Shown here one piece after another: positions 1-11,035 of a DNA stretch of 50,878 nt. The notes under the pieces are model-generated. The model did no database searches, was not told the DNA's origin, and saw only the letters and a program-made list of their open reading frames with translations. The stretch is from Chara braunii (Eukaryota; Streptophyta; Charophyceae; Charales; Characeae): positions 2,773,461 through 2,824,338 of the forward strand of contig BFEA01000014.1 of assembly GCA_003427395.1 (NCBI GenBank). The letters run 5' to 3'. The position numbers were made by a program, and so were the translations under genes. Within the stretch, counting starts at the first letter, position 1; every line of letters begins with the position of its first letter.

Positions 1-938
1 AAGAAGAAGAAGAAGAAGAAGAAGAAGAAGAAGAAGAAACGGTGGAAGAGGAGGAGGAGGAGGAGGAGGAGGAAGAGGAGGAGGATCCGAAGAAGACGAA
101 GATGAAGACGAAGACGAAGAAGAAGAAGAAGAAGAAGTAGTAGAAGAAGAAGAAGACGAAGAAGAAGGAGGAGGAGGAGGAGGAGGAGCAGAAAAAGAAG
201 AAGAAGAGAAGAAGANGANGAAGAAGAAGAAGAAGAAGAAGAAGAAGAAGAAGAAGAAGAAGAAGAAGAAGAAGAAGAAGAAGAGAAAGAAGAAGAAGAG
301 AAAGAAGAAGAAGAAGAAGAAGACGAAGAAGAAGGAAAGAAAAAAAAAAAAGAAGAAACGGTGGAAGAGGAGGAGGAGGAGGAGGAAGAGGAGGAGGAGG
401 AGGAGAAGAAGAAGAAGAAGAAGAAGAAGAAGAAGAAGAAGAAGAAGGAGAAGAAGAAGAAGAAGAAGAAGAAGAAGAAGAAGAGAAAGAAGAAGAAGAA
501 GAAGAAGAAGAAGAAGAAGATGAAGAAGAAGAAGAAGAAACGGTGGAAGAGGAGGAGGAGGAGGATCTGAAGAGGAGGAGGAGGATCCGAAGAGGAGGAG
601 GAGGAGGAGAAGAAGAAGAAGATGACGAAGAAGATGACGAAGAAGAAGAAGAAGAAGAAGAAGAAGAAGAAGAAGAAGAAGAAGAAGAAGAAGAAGAAGA
701 AGAAGAAAAAGAAGAAGAAGAAGAGAAAGAAGAAGAAGAAGAAGAAACTGTGGAAAAGGAGGAGGAGGAGGAGGAGGAGGAGGAAGAGGAGGAGGATCCG
801 AAGAGGAGGAGGAGGAGAAGAAAAGAAGAAGAAGAAGAAGAAGAAGAAGAAGATGACGAAGAAGAAGAAGAAGAAGAAGAAGAAGAAGAAGAAGAAGAAG
901 AAGAAGAAGAAGAAGAAGAAACGGTGGAAGAGGAGGAG

Positions 939-973
<35 letters not shown>

Positions 974-1215
974 GGATGCGAAGAAGAAGAATACGAAGAC
1001 GAAGACAAACACGAAGACGAAGACGAAGAAGAAGAAGAAGAAGAAGAAGAAGAAGAAGAAGAAGAAGAAGAAGAAGAAGAAGAAGGAGGAGGAGGAGGAG
1101 GAGGAGGAGGAGGAGGAGCAGAAAAAGAAGAAGAAGAGAAGAAGAAGAAGAAGAAGAAGAAGAAGAAGAAGAAGAAGAAGAAGAAGACGAAGAAGAAGAA
1201 GAAGAAGAAGAAGTG
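1..1215. repeat. Imperfect GAA/GAG purine-strand microsatellite array
   Basis: Almost pure purine on the plus strand, made of GAA, GAG and AAG runs. A longer-range repeat is visible: a GAAACGGTGGAAGAGG-like motif recurs near 36, 355, 537, 744 (variant) and 918, each followed by GAGGAG runs and often a GGATCCGAAG-like motif. The array therefore grew by duplication of 170-320 bp blocks as well as by slippage. All frames encode only Glu/Lys/Arg homopolymers, so no gene is called. It lies 3' of the minus-strand FUSC-like gene. Ambiguous bases near 216 and 219 suggest assembly difficulty. Confidence 0.95.
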
Positions 1216-1429
1216 GTGGCTTACGTCAATAACCGAGAAGAGCAACCAGGCATACTGCACTTCTGCTACTGGCACTACTGTTTTTAAAAAACACAAGGAA
1301 GTTACTGACCACGGGTGCGAAACTGATGGAGACAAAAGCGTCAAATCCAGCAAGGCTTCATCAACTGCGGTGGGAATTACAACTCCTTGGCAGGAGGGGG
1401 AGCAGGAAGAGACAGTTAGTGACCATGCA

Positions 1430-4400
1430 TCAGGAGTGAAATTGCGACTGATTTTGTCGTGTGGGAGTGTGGAGATTGGTTGCAACAGATACTCTCCTGG
1501 AGGTAGCCAGGCTCATTCTGGGTGTTTGTATTCGAGAGCCACGGCGTGAGGATCGCCTCGATGAGGTTACACTAGATTGCCTAGAAGGTGGGCGTATCAC
1601 TGGGAAATCCTTTAGGTCTTCGAGGCCAGCAACCTGCAGCACGGAGTTCCTGCGAGACTGAGGAATGACGCCTCCTTCCGAGGCACCTTGGGCAGCAGTT
1701 GACATGATCTCCTCTCTCTCACCAGCGGCCAATTCTCCTTGCACTGTTTGAGGTGTGGAACCTCCGTCTGTCTTGTTGGAATCGTCATGATCATCACCCA
1801 TGGCCACTGAGGATGGGATCATGGGAGCTGGTATTTCAACAGTCAGCGCCTTTGGAGGCATTGGAACTCCCGTCTTATGCAGGTGGCCTCTTGCTGAATC
1901 AGGTTCACGAAGGACATCGGCAGTCTGAGGTCCCATGGGAGCAGTCAGCGCTGCTGCCACCACAGGAGCTGCAGGAGCTGAAACTGCTGCAGGCTGTTCA
2001 ATAACTGTAGAGATGGGTAGAAGAGAGGTAGGGAGAAAGCTCAACAAAGAGGAGCTCCTCGGGACTGGTGGGGGCGAGACCACCTCTATAGAAGAGAACG
2101 CGCCCGATTTCTTCATGTAGTCATGACAGGAGGCGGAGTAGGCGAGTGACATCTCTGTCAGGTCCAACGGTTGTTCCATCTGCAACATCTCTCGGATGGT
2201 CGTCTCAAGCTCGTAGGTCTCAGAAATCAAGGCACGCATGCTGAAAACCAACGCGTTGAAAGTTAGAGCTGCTGTGTTGTCTATGATTTCTAAGGAAGGG
2301 TGCTCCTTTTTCGCCACAATGAGCTTTATGATCACTTCCTCGTAACGCCTGTCGAACGCTTCCAAGGGACTTAGGCCTATATCGCAGGCGTCTTCCTGCT
2401 CAACACAGCAATCTCCCGATCCCCCTGCTCCCCCTCCTCCTCCTCCTCCTCCTCCTTGCCCCGAGCCTCCCTCACGTCCTCCTAATCCTCCTCCATGTTG
2501 GGGAGCACGATTACTTCCACTTGCCCCCGCTGCTTCTGAAAACATAGGTGAGCTAGGCATGTGTGATGCTTTCCACTGTCCCATCTCTATCATTCTCGCC
2601 TTGGTTCCAAGGGTCATGTAACTGCTGAGACTTGCAGGACTTGGACTGTCCCCAGCATCCCTTTTCCCAGAGGAATCCGATAGAACCTGGTAGCTGAAGC
2701 TTTTCAGAGGAGCTAGAGGTTTCATCAAAGACAGCGGAGAACCAAACCAGAGCCCATACAGTCTCTTCATGAAGCGCGTTATCTTCCGCTGACCCCTTTT
2801 CATAAACCTGTACCTCAGAGCACTGCCATGCAACCTCTGGAATAAATACCCCATTTTGCTATTGTTTCTATTTCTTCCCCTGCCCTTGTCTCCAATCAAT
2901 CTCATCTGTCCCTCGTCTTCCTCATTCTTCAACTCCTGCTCTTCATCTTCCTCCTTCCCTTCATGTTCCTCCTCTATCCCCTTTACCTTTCCGTCCCCTC
3001 CACTTAATGACTCCTGATCACTGTCCGCACCTGCCTCTTCCTCAATCTGCCCCGATCTAATGTCTTCCCCTTTCCTTTCTCCTCCACCTCCTTCCCCTCC
3101 TTCCCCTCCTTCCCCGAATCCTCTTGCCCCCACAGATGGCTCGTCTGCCTGAGCATTCACCCTCGACGGGTCAAGTATCTCTAGGACCATCCTTAGAGTG
3201 GAAATGAACTCGTCCTGCAACGCCTTGAGCGGCTGCTTTAAAGGTCTCACCAGGCTCTCAGCTTGAAAGCTTATGCCTTCTGTGTTAGTAGCTCGGAGCG
3301 CACAATCCATGAAGTAGATGAGAAGAACCATCCGCGTCTGAATCTCCACTAGACGGCAGAATGGTGCATATGGAAAAGGGGTCTTCCATAGGCCTGGCTC
3401 TGCCTTGGCCTCTTCCTTCAGGTTGTCCTGTTCAAGTACATTCTCCTGTATCTTCGTCTCCATAGCCTTCACTTCTTCCGTGGCCCTCGTCTTGCACCTC
3501 CCGCACTCCTCCTGTGCCACATAGAAGGCCAAGATTGCAGAGAACGTAGTCTGGCATTCAGCCAGCGTGTTTACCAGGGCTACACGTGCCAGTTTCGACG
3601 CTCTCGTGGGCCAGAGAGCAGACTCCACTGCGAAATAGCAACAGATCCCAATACACGTTTGAGTTATCCTCTCCATAGCGTATTCCTGTATGGACAGCTT
3701 GGAGGCCTTGTAGCCCAGAACCACAATGGCGGCCGTTGAACCCCCAACTTTCGCAGGATACCCGAAGGCCTGACTGTCCCTCACAAACGCACAACAAGCC
3801 ACCCAGACGATAATGGCCATGAGGACAAATACCGGGTGCCCTTTAGAAAAGACGATGACCAGGTACCCAAAGATTGCCCCCACAACAGTGCCCTGCAATT
3901 GCAAGATAGACACTCTGAAAGACCCCCCCTGCCCATTGGAGATCATGATGCTGACCGTCATGGGGGCCCAGAAGTTAGACCGGGTGACCCGTGCCCCCAC
4001 GACCGTCGCAAGAAGTATAGCCAGGCAAATCTTGCACGCAGTCTTGGCTCTAGGGACGCTGATTGACTCCGGCCGTAGGCTGGATACCCCCGCTACTAGA
4101 ACAGCCTTTGTGGCAACCCAAGCTGCGTGCCAGCTGCGACGATCGGACGGGTGGGCAAGAATCAACTGAGCAGCCTTGCTGACCAGTTCCGACGGTGGGG
4201 AGGACTGGTCCTTGTCTGCGTCCGTATCTCGACAGTGAGGACAGGCCTTGGTGTACGAAAACCTTTGTGTGATCAAACTGCTAGTCTCCTTTTCCAATAC
4301 TGATGTGCCCCCGACGACCTGCAACCCCTCTCCTCCTCTAAGACTTCCTCTCTCTCCTTCTCTTCGTTCCCCTACATCCATAATAACGGGAACCTCTCCT

Positions 4401-4495
4401 CCTCCTCCTCCTCCTCCTCCTGCTCCTGATGCTGATGCTGATGCTGATGCTGATGCTGATGCTGATGCTGATGCTGATGCTGATGCTGACGCTGA

Positions 4496-4552
<57 letters not shown>

Positions 4553-6490
4553 CGATGATGATGATGACGTTGATGCTGGCCCCCCTCCACCTGCCACTCC
4601 TCCTCTCCCTCCTCCTCTTCCTGCTCCTTCTTCCGTAACGTCCACGAGGACAGGGACAGCTCCTTCTCCTCCTGCTCCTATGACTGGCGCCACTCCTACT
4701 CCTGTTCGTCCGGCTGGTGGGATTGCTGCCGCTGAGCGCTCAGCGACCGAGGCACGCAGGCTAGGCTGCCGGCTTAATTGCTGCGGGCGAATGGAATGAC
4801 GACGAGGAGGAGTTGGGGGGAGCTGCGTTCTCATGCTTTGTAATGACAACCGAGTCTTAAAGGAGAGATCGATGGGAGGAACGACTGGCCTTTTCTTCTC
4901 CTCTTCTCGCCCTCCACCTCCCCCTCCACCTCCCCCTCCTCCCCCTCCTCCCCCTCCTCCCCCTCCTCTTTCGCCAGGGACTTGCTTTTCTAGCTGCTGC
5001 TGTGCCCTTTGTCGTTCCTCTATCTGCTCATGTAGGGGTTGCTGATGAATACGGGAAGCTGATCGGTCACGCTCTCGTACTCTATCTCCGGCATCAGCAA
5101 GGAGGATCATCCCTGATGGACAAGCCGGACCTTGGCTTCTGAGGATTAGCCCGATCAGGCTGTTGGATCGACTTTGGGTGTCGAATTCGAGCAGCTTCAG
5201 TACTTCGGAAATGAACAGTTGCACATTGAACAAGAAGAAATGTGCATCCATCATGCTCTTCGTTGCTGGTGTGCCCGAATGCATCCCTCCTCCTCCGTCA
5301 TCCCCTCCTCCTCCTACCACTCTCATTTCTCTCATACTCGTCCCCCCCCTATTATGCAGTTGCAGTTCGATAGACTCCTCAATTATTCTCCTCCTTTCCT
5401 CCACCCCTACGTATGCTCGACTGCTTTGATTGCCATCGTTACAGCCGTACAAATCCATCTTCGAGGGGTCCTCGTAGCTCAGCTCCCTTGCTTGTTTCAG
5501 CGAGCTGCTGAAATTCTCCAGAGCCAGCCTTCCATCTTGCAGTATTCTTAGCGACTTGGCCATCAGCTGGGCATTGGACTTCTTCTTCTGCAGACATTCC
5601 ACTGCGAAGTTCAGCGCCAAGCCCCCGCATTGGCCCAGGACAATCAACGGCTCCTGCAGCACCTCGCGGAACGCCCTGGGGCAATCTACCATGCTCCCAG
5701 AGACCAGAGCCATGTCCATCCCTTGGCAGTGTTTAATGGCTGCTTCGAGAACAATCACGAACTTCTCAAGCGTGGAAAGGATACCTAACTGGCCTAGTTC
5801 CCAGGCGAGATCTAGCTGCCTCTCCTTGAGAGGGGCAAGATCCTCCTGAATCATCTTAATCAACATCTCAACGTGGCTGCGAGCAAAGACGATGCCACGG
5901 GGATCGTCAGCCTGAAAGGCGTCGAGGAGAGTGATGAACATGGCAGATGTGCAGCGACTGATGATGGCAGCTCTCTCTTGGACCTCTTCGAGAGCGCGAA
6001 GAGGCCAAGGGATAAGCACAGCCAAGAGGGCACAAATGGCCCCCACGAGGGTGGTCGATACAAGACGGAAAGCGAAGAAGTTGGTAGTGTTGGGGGTCAT
6101 TGCAAAGGTTAAGTAGAGGATAGTACTCAGAGAAACAGAAAGCCTTTTTATAGACACGTGGATGTCTACATAGGTGAAGACAAAACCGGACACCACCATG
6201 CAGCAGATCATTGCCACCTGGCCTGTGCCGAAAGCCTTCCGGGCAGTGGTAGCCAGACAAGCAGAGAACAAACAGCCGAACAACCCAGTGGAAGAGTTAT
6301 ACAACACACGACCTAACGTCGTATCGACGGTTGAGATTGAGTTAACGGACGCAAAGAACAAGTGAGGAAAAGACTGACCAACATGCGGAATGAATGTTAT
6401 CAATCCAGCATATAAAGCCGCACTCCCAGCTCTCATTCCAAACCAGGCTCTCCACCAGAACAACCGCTGATGAATCGTCATTGACCCCAT
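1430..6490 (-). CDS. FUSC/AaeB-like membrane transporter with long low-complexity insertions
   Basis: A single open frame of about 1686 residues. I start at the ATG at 6490 (a second ATG is at 6481); the frame extends to a TTG at 6526 but no ATG lies further out. Residues about 14-165 form a first multi-span membrane block (WFGMRAGSAALYAGLITF region). Residues about 815-965 form a second with the FUSC-type signature SNFWAPMTVSIM followed by QGTVVGAIFGYL. Two such halves are typical of FUSC/aromatic-acid-exporter proteins (bacterial AaeB exports p-hydroxybenzoate; plant homologues are mostly uncharacterised), so plasma-membrane export of organic anions is inferred. The two halves are separated by a soluble linker containing a Gly run (~507-530) and Ser then Ala-Ser runs (~642-690, encoded by GAT/GATGCT repeats). 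An acidic stretch and a Ser/Arg-rich tail (last ~75 residues) follow. Plant homologues are roughly half this length. Undetected introns over the simple repeats cannot be excluded. Confidence 0.86.
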
Positions 6491-6527
6491 TCTGTCTCTC
6501 TTTTTCACCTTTCTTCCCTTCTCCAAT

Positions 6528-6650
<123 letters not shown>

Positions 6651-6851
6651 TGTCTCCGTGCCCCTTGGTCGTCCGAAACTCCTTTTGCAGCCTACCACGG
6701 CGTTTTCTCGGGGTCTCTTCAACCCCCCTGGGGCCTCAGCCACTGCGGACCTGCTGGCAGACTACAGCACTGGAATCGATTGCCAAGGTAATACCTTGGC
6801 TCCAAGGGAGGCCTCATCCACTATTGAGGGAAGCGTCGCGGAAAGAAGAAT

Positions 6852-6874
6852 CCCCCCCCCCCCCCCCCCCCCCC
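6852..6874. repeat. Poly-C tract (23 C)
   Basis: Uninterrupted run of 23 cytosines followed by further C-rich sequence to about 6900; potential G-quadruplex on the minus strand. It lies upstream of the FUSC-like gene. Confidence 0.9.
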
Positions 6875-7061
6875 TCCCCCCTCTCCTCGCCTCCCCCCAA
6901 TCCCTTTTGCTTGCAAGCTGAACGTTCCGAGACTCGAGTTGGAAAGGCATGTGATTTGCCATCAGATCCTCCTGTATCGCTTTTCATGATCTCACCTTAT
7001 GATTTGATTGGCGTCCATCCCGGTCGCAGCGTCTTCACGAGGAGTGACCCCTCATTGGGCC

Positions 7062-7173
7062 TCGCTCCACTACTCTCGAAATGTGCAAAACGAGAGTGAA
7101 TCTTCCGCTAGAATATGGAAAGATGCACCGTCATGATTCTTCTCTTTTCTGCATGTCGAGAGTAGTGGAGCGA
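7062..7173. repeat. Foldback: 18-bp perfect inverted repeat
   Basis: Positions 7062-7079 (TCGCTCCACTACTCTCGA) are the exact reverse complement of 7156-7173. With a few mismatches the pairing extends outward through ATTGGGC / GCCCAT and inward by several bases, giving arms of about 28-30 nt around a ~70-nt centre. No coding potential. It could be a small MITE or a hairpin RNA precursor; no flanking target duplication was identified. Confidence 0.85.
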
Positions 7174-7399
7174 CGCCCATTATTTGAGCGAGCCAGTGCC
7201 TCGGCAGAGCTCCCACGTCGGATCTCTCCGAGATAGCCTCCGTTCGACCAATCTGTTCAAATACGGAAATTAGGATACCGATCAGACTGTGCCACGTGTC
7301 CCTCTGGCGAAGTCAGCAGGCTCATCATTGGGCCGAAACTGCACGGAAAGCGCGAGCGGGGGCCGGCCTGCGTGCCAGACCTTACCCCCCAACATTAGC

Positions 7400-7980
7400 C
7401 CGACTACGGGATGGAGGGGGTCAGGGGTGCACCCTCTTATCCCCGATTCACAGGAGTTGATGCACCCCCTTATCACCGCTTTAATGGGGTTAATCGAAAT
7501 GAAGGTGCAACCCCGTATCCCCGCTTCACGGGGCTTAACGGGCGCAAGAGCGCACCCTTAACCCCACGGCAGGGGGTTTTAAGGTGGCTCAGGGGCTCAC
7601 CCTCGCCCCCCCCCCCCCCAAAGACACAGGGCTTAAGGGGAGGGCTCAATACGCACCCTTAAACCCTAGGGAAGGGGTTTAAGGCGGCGCAGGCGCGCAC
7701 CCTCACCACGCTTCACGGGGTTTAAGGTGGCGCAAGAGCGCACCCTTAACCCCACCCTTAACCCCACCAAGGCTTTAAGGTGGCGCAAGAGCGCACCCTT
7801 AACCCCACCCTTAACCCCACCAAGGCACGGGGTTTAAGGTGGCGGACGGGCTCACATTCATCCCCCCCCTCCCTTCCCCACCACACCACCACACGACACA
7901 GGGCTTAAGGGGGCGCAAGGGGCGCACCCTCAACCCCACGGGACGGGGTTTAAGGGGCCACAAGGCCGCACACTTATCCT
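7400..7980. repeat. Degenerate minisatellite of hairpin-forming units
   Basis: Repeats of a 50-60 bp unit built from GGGTTTAAGGTGGCGCA, then GAGCGCACCCTTAACCCC. The cleanest copies start at 7722 and 7775 (53-bp period), with relatives near 7541, 7674, 7833 and 7946. Each unit folds on itself: 7722-7733 pairs with 7738-7749 at 10 of 12 positions around an AAGA loop. There are poly-C interruptions at 7606-7619. No gene is seen. Confidence 0.8.
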
Positions 7981-7989
7981 TATCACTGA

Positions 7990-8655
7990 GACACGGGAAC
8001 GAAGTCGGGAGCCCGTCCCCCATACACCACGGTTGTGCGTCACTCCCCCATCACATTCCCCCCGTTTTTAATTAGAGGGGTTAGTTGCAAACGTTTTGTA
8101 TCCCTCCGGTTCCTACAAGATTCGAACTCATGATCTGTTCCCAAACAGTTGCTCGTGTGTACCGTCCAGCCACATGGGGGGCTGGTTATCGTTCCACCAC
8201 CATCTCCCCAAATGTCGGCGCGGCTTTTGTGGGGTAATCATTATGATCATCACATCAAGGGATCCAACGGGATCGGGATCGGGATCGGTATTGAAGGCGA
8301 CAACAAGAAAGGAGAGGGCGCCGGCCATTGTGGAGGAATTGGGAGTCGGGCTTGCTTCGCAGTATTCTCCTCGGTAAGAACCATCTTTTATGGGCCTTTA
8401 GTACACAGAATCCAGCTCGAACAAGAAAGGAGCCCCCCCGTGCTACCTTCGTGCCCCGGACGCAATGCCCAAGTATTGTGGCCGTATTTGGACCGAAATA
8501 GGGTATGTATACGTTCATGATAGATGGGGCGTTGTGCTCAGGGGAAGAAGGCAGTTCCAGCTGGAATGCATTGGCAATTGATGGCTGATAGGTGGGGACC
8601 ACAGCGGGTATGGCGTCGTAGGTGCACCTTGGAGACCTTGAACTCTCACCTCGAG
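7990..8655. other. No gene recognised
   Basis: Mixed-composition sequence with short open frames on both strands, none resembling a known protein. It contains a tRNA-like stretch (8098-8180) and a short GGGATC iteration near 8268-8288. Nothing else supportable. Confidence 0.6.
8098..8180 (-). other. tRNA-like (pol III promoter-like) fragment
   Basis: Read on the minus strand, a TGGCTGGACGG segment resembles a tRNA A box and AGTTCGAATCT resembles a B box, with a CTGTT/AACAG stem between them. The acceptor stem is not closed, so it is not called as a functional tRNA; a tRNA-derived SINE remnant is the likelier reading. Confidence 0.35.
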
Positions 8656-8657
8656 TC

Positions 8658-8985
8658 TGTTTCTCTCTCTCTCTCTTCTCTCTCTTCTCTCTCTTCTCTC
8701 TCTCTCCCTCTCCTCTCTCTCTACTCTCTCTACTCTCTCTTCTATCTCCGGTGCTTTCTCTCGAATGGGTGTGAAGAAAGATAGAGCGCAGCGAGCCACG
8801 ATGAAGATGCAGCACCTGCTACCGCAATCAAAGGTTCTCTCTTCTCTCCCTTCTCTCTCGTCTCTGTCTTCTCTCTCTTCCTCTGTATTCTCCCAGCAGG
8901 TGTGAAGACAGATGGGCAGCAGTGAGAGACCATGGAGTCGTTGGAGCAGGCACCGCGATCAGAAATGACGTCCCATTTGCGCGGG
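8658..8985. repeat. CT-rich tracts with a duplicated 70-bp unit
   Basis: Two CTCTCTT-rich tracts (about 8660-8760 and 8834-8895) are each followed by a related segment starting GGTGTGAAGA and containing CAGCAC/GCAGGC and CCGCAATCA/CCGCGATCA motifs (8766-8832 and 8900-8968). Period is about 135 bp, an old tandem duplication. Confidence 0.75.
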
Positions 8986-9322
8986 TTCTTCATGTCTGAC
9001 GGTCGATCACGACCTTCAGAAGATCGACCGCCAGAAAAGAAGAAGACTCTGACCGAGGGGTAGCTCGAGGGGCGCCTTCAGTGAAACTTGGGAGGAGTGT
9101 TGAAGTAGGTGTTGTATGGTGTTGACAGTTCTCCGCAGTTGTGGTATCAGAACAACAACATCCCTGTTTCTTAGATGAGGATAAACCCATTGTAGTGTAG
9201 CACAACCAGATCCAGATATGACATTGATTGACAGGATTGAGAGCTCTTTCTTCAGAAAAGGGGTTTCAAAAAAAAAAAAAAAAAAAAAAGGAAGAAGAGA
9301 ACGAGAAAAAGAAGGATCCAAA

Positions 9323-9354
<32 letters not shown>

Positions 9355-9761
9355 AGGGTAATGAAAAGAACAGAACGATGCTCCCTTTCTCCTCCTATTC
9401 TGTTTCCTGACCGCAGTTGCCGGGATGCCACTCGGCATCATCACGGCGGCGTTTGAAGGTTGGAAAGCCAGCAAGCCCCCATACCCTCCCTACTCAGTGC
9501 GGAGTGAACGTTCTTGTGTTTGGCCTTTATTTCGCGTCAGATAGCTCAACCAAAGTCCGACACGGCTATTGTTGCTGTCGGATAAATAGACACATCAACA
9601 ACCACCGTCCGATCGCGAGCATGCGTCAATTCTGACGGGAGGAGATCGCTGGATACATGGCCGCATTATAGACGCAGACAGATGCCCCAAATACTGGTGG
9701 CTACTGATCTGCAAATGGAAGCCCGCTCGGCAAATCCGGAAGCGCGCGACTGAGGAACTCA
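8986..9761. other. No gene recognised; A-rich tract at 9267-9357
   Basis: The only distinct element is a 90-bp A/AG-rich tract (9267-9357). A TGGTATCAGA string at 9142-9151 resembles a plant primer-binding site, but no LTR or coding sequence accompanies it. Small open frames here are not protein-like. Confidence 0.6.
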
Positions 9762-9830
9762 CGTGGCGGAGTGGTACACCCGTGTACCACTCCGCGAACT
9801 GCTGATAGATGGACGTACGTTCGAATCCCC
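9762..9830 (+). other. tRNA-like stretch containing a 30-bp near-perfect palindrome
   Basis: TGGCGGAGTGG (9764-9774) matches the tRNA A-box pattern and GTTCGAATCCC (about 9819-9829) matches the B box, about 55 bp apart. Overlapping the A box is a perfect inverted repeat: 9766-9779 pairs with 9782-9795 around CC. A fold-back copy of the A-box end of a tRNA-derived SINE would explain both. No complete tRNA cloverleaf is formed. Confidence 0.45.
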
Positions 9831-9835
9831 CACAA

Positions 9836-10137
9836 ACAAAACGAGAGAAAGAACCCCTTGGCCAGTCCAGATGGGTACCCCAAGCCTGTTGCGACCAGTA
9901 CCTCGGAGCTTTGTTGCTTTGTTTTTCCCGTAATGTAAATAAAGGATTTTTGCCCCAGTGCAGGCACATTTTCCTTTTCCTTGCCTGGCGTTGGCAGCCA
10001 TTTCGGTCCAGTGCGCCCAGCCCTAAACCACGAGTTCCTCCGACCCCTTCTCCCAACACGAAAAATTGTCTACCGCGTGGGCGCGGGGAACACAGCCCTA
10101 AGGTAGCCAAATCAGTGAGACTAAGAGCTAACACAAA
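9836..10137. other. No gene recognised
   Basis: Unique-looking sequence with no protein similarity that I recognise and no internal repeats. Confidence 0.6.
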
Positions 10138-10593
10138 GAGAGAGAGAGAGAGTTGTTCCATTTATTGTTATGAGTGTGAGAGAGAGAAAGAAATAGAGAG
10201 AGAGGGAGGGGANNNNNNNNNNNNNNNNNNNNNNNNNNNNNNNNNNNNNNNNNNNNNNNNNNNNNNNNNNNNNNNNNNNNNNNNNNNNNNNNNNNNNNNN
10301 NNNNNNNNNNNNNNNNNNNNNNNNNNNNNNNNNNNNNNNNNNNNNNNNNNNNNNNNNNNNNNNNNNNNNNNNNNNNNNNNNNNNNNNNNNNNNNNNNNNN
10401 NNNNNNNNNNNNNNNNNNNNNNNNNNNNNNNNNNNNNNNNNNNNNNNNNNNNNNNNNNNNNNNNNNNNNNNNNNNNNNNNNNNNNNNNNNNNNNNNNNNN
10501 NNNNNNNNNNNNNNNNNNNNNNNNNNNNNNNNNNNNNNNNNNNNNNNNNNNNNNNNNNNNNNNNNNNNNNNNNNNNNNNNNNNNNNNNNNNNN

Positions 10594-10634
<41 letters not shown>
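10138..10634. repeat. GA microsatellite spanning an assembly gap
   Basis: GA repeats occur on both sides of a run of N (10213-10593). The gap was probably left because the GA tract could not be assembled; its true length is unknown. Confidence 0.95.
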
Positions 10635-10637
<3 letters not shown>

Positions 10638-11035
10638 AATGGCAAAATTGAAATATGGGTCAAATTGCGGCCGCGATCTATTTTGCAGTTGGAATGATTT
10701 TTTTAATTTATTTAGCATTTTTCCTGGAAAGATCACAACAAAATCTACGAGTATTCCGAGTTTCATGTTTCTTCACGCATTCTTCTGAGCGCGAAAGGTC
10801 ACTGAATTTGGAGTACTTTTTTAGTTGGCCCAGGCATGGCTGAGTGGCAAAAATTGAAAATATGCCGAATCGGCGCGGCGATTATTTCGCAGTGTAAATG
10901 ACTTTTTGTAAATGTTCTGTTATTATTTCTGGAAAGAACACGACCTCATCTGTGGTTTCTCAAAATTTCAGATTTTTGTGCATGTTCGTCCGAGCACAAA
11001 AAATCGCCAAAGTTGCCTCCTGCAAAACGCCTATT
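10635..11035. repeat. Diverged two-copy tandem repeat (period ~205 bp)
   Basis: The copies start at 10635 (CTGAATGGCAAAATTGAAA) and 10840 (CTGAGTGGCAAAAATTGAAA). They stay similar through a TTTCTGGAAAGAACAC-like segment and a TTCGTCCGAGC / TTCTTCTGAGC segment. Both are AT-rich and non-coding. Confidence 0.75.

Noticed and set aside
361-1287. Open frames encoding long Glu/Lys/Arg runs
   Set aside because: They are translations of the GAA/GAG microsatellite in all three forward frames, with no non-repetitive domain.
4248-4799. Plus-strand frame rich in Asp/Ala opposite the FUSC-like gene
   Set aside because: Antisense shadow of the Ser/Ala repeat of the minus-strand gene.
7400-7980. Telomere-like CCCTTAAACCC and ACCCTTAACCCC strings
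   Set aside because: Not a regular TTTAGGG or related array; the strings belong to a 50-60 bp minisatellite unit.
8098-8180. Functional tRNA gene
   Set aside because: A and B boxes are imperfect and acceptor and T stems do not close; kept only as a tRNA-like fragment.
9142-9151. TGGTATCAGA resembling a plant primer-binding site
   Set aside because: Only 10 bases match, with no LTR to its left and no gag/pol to its right.
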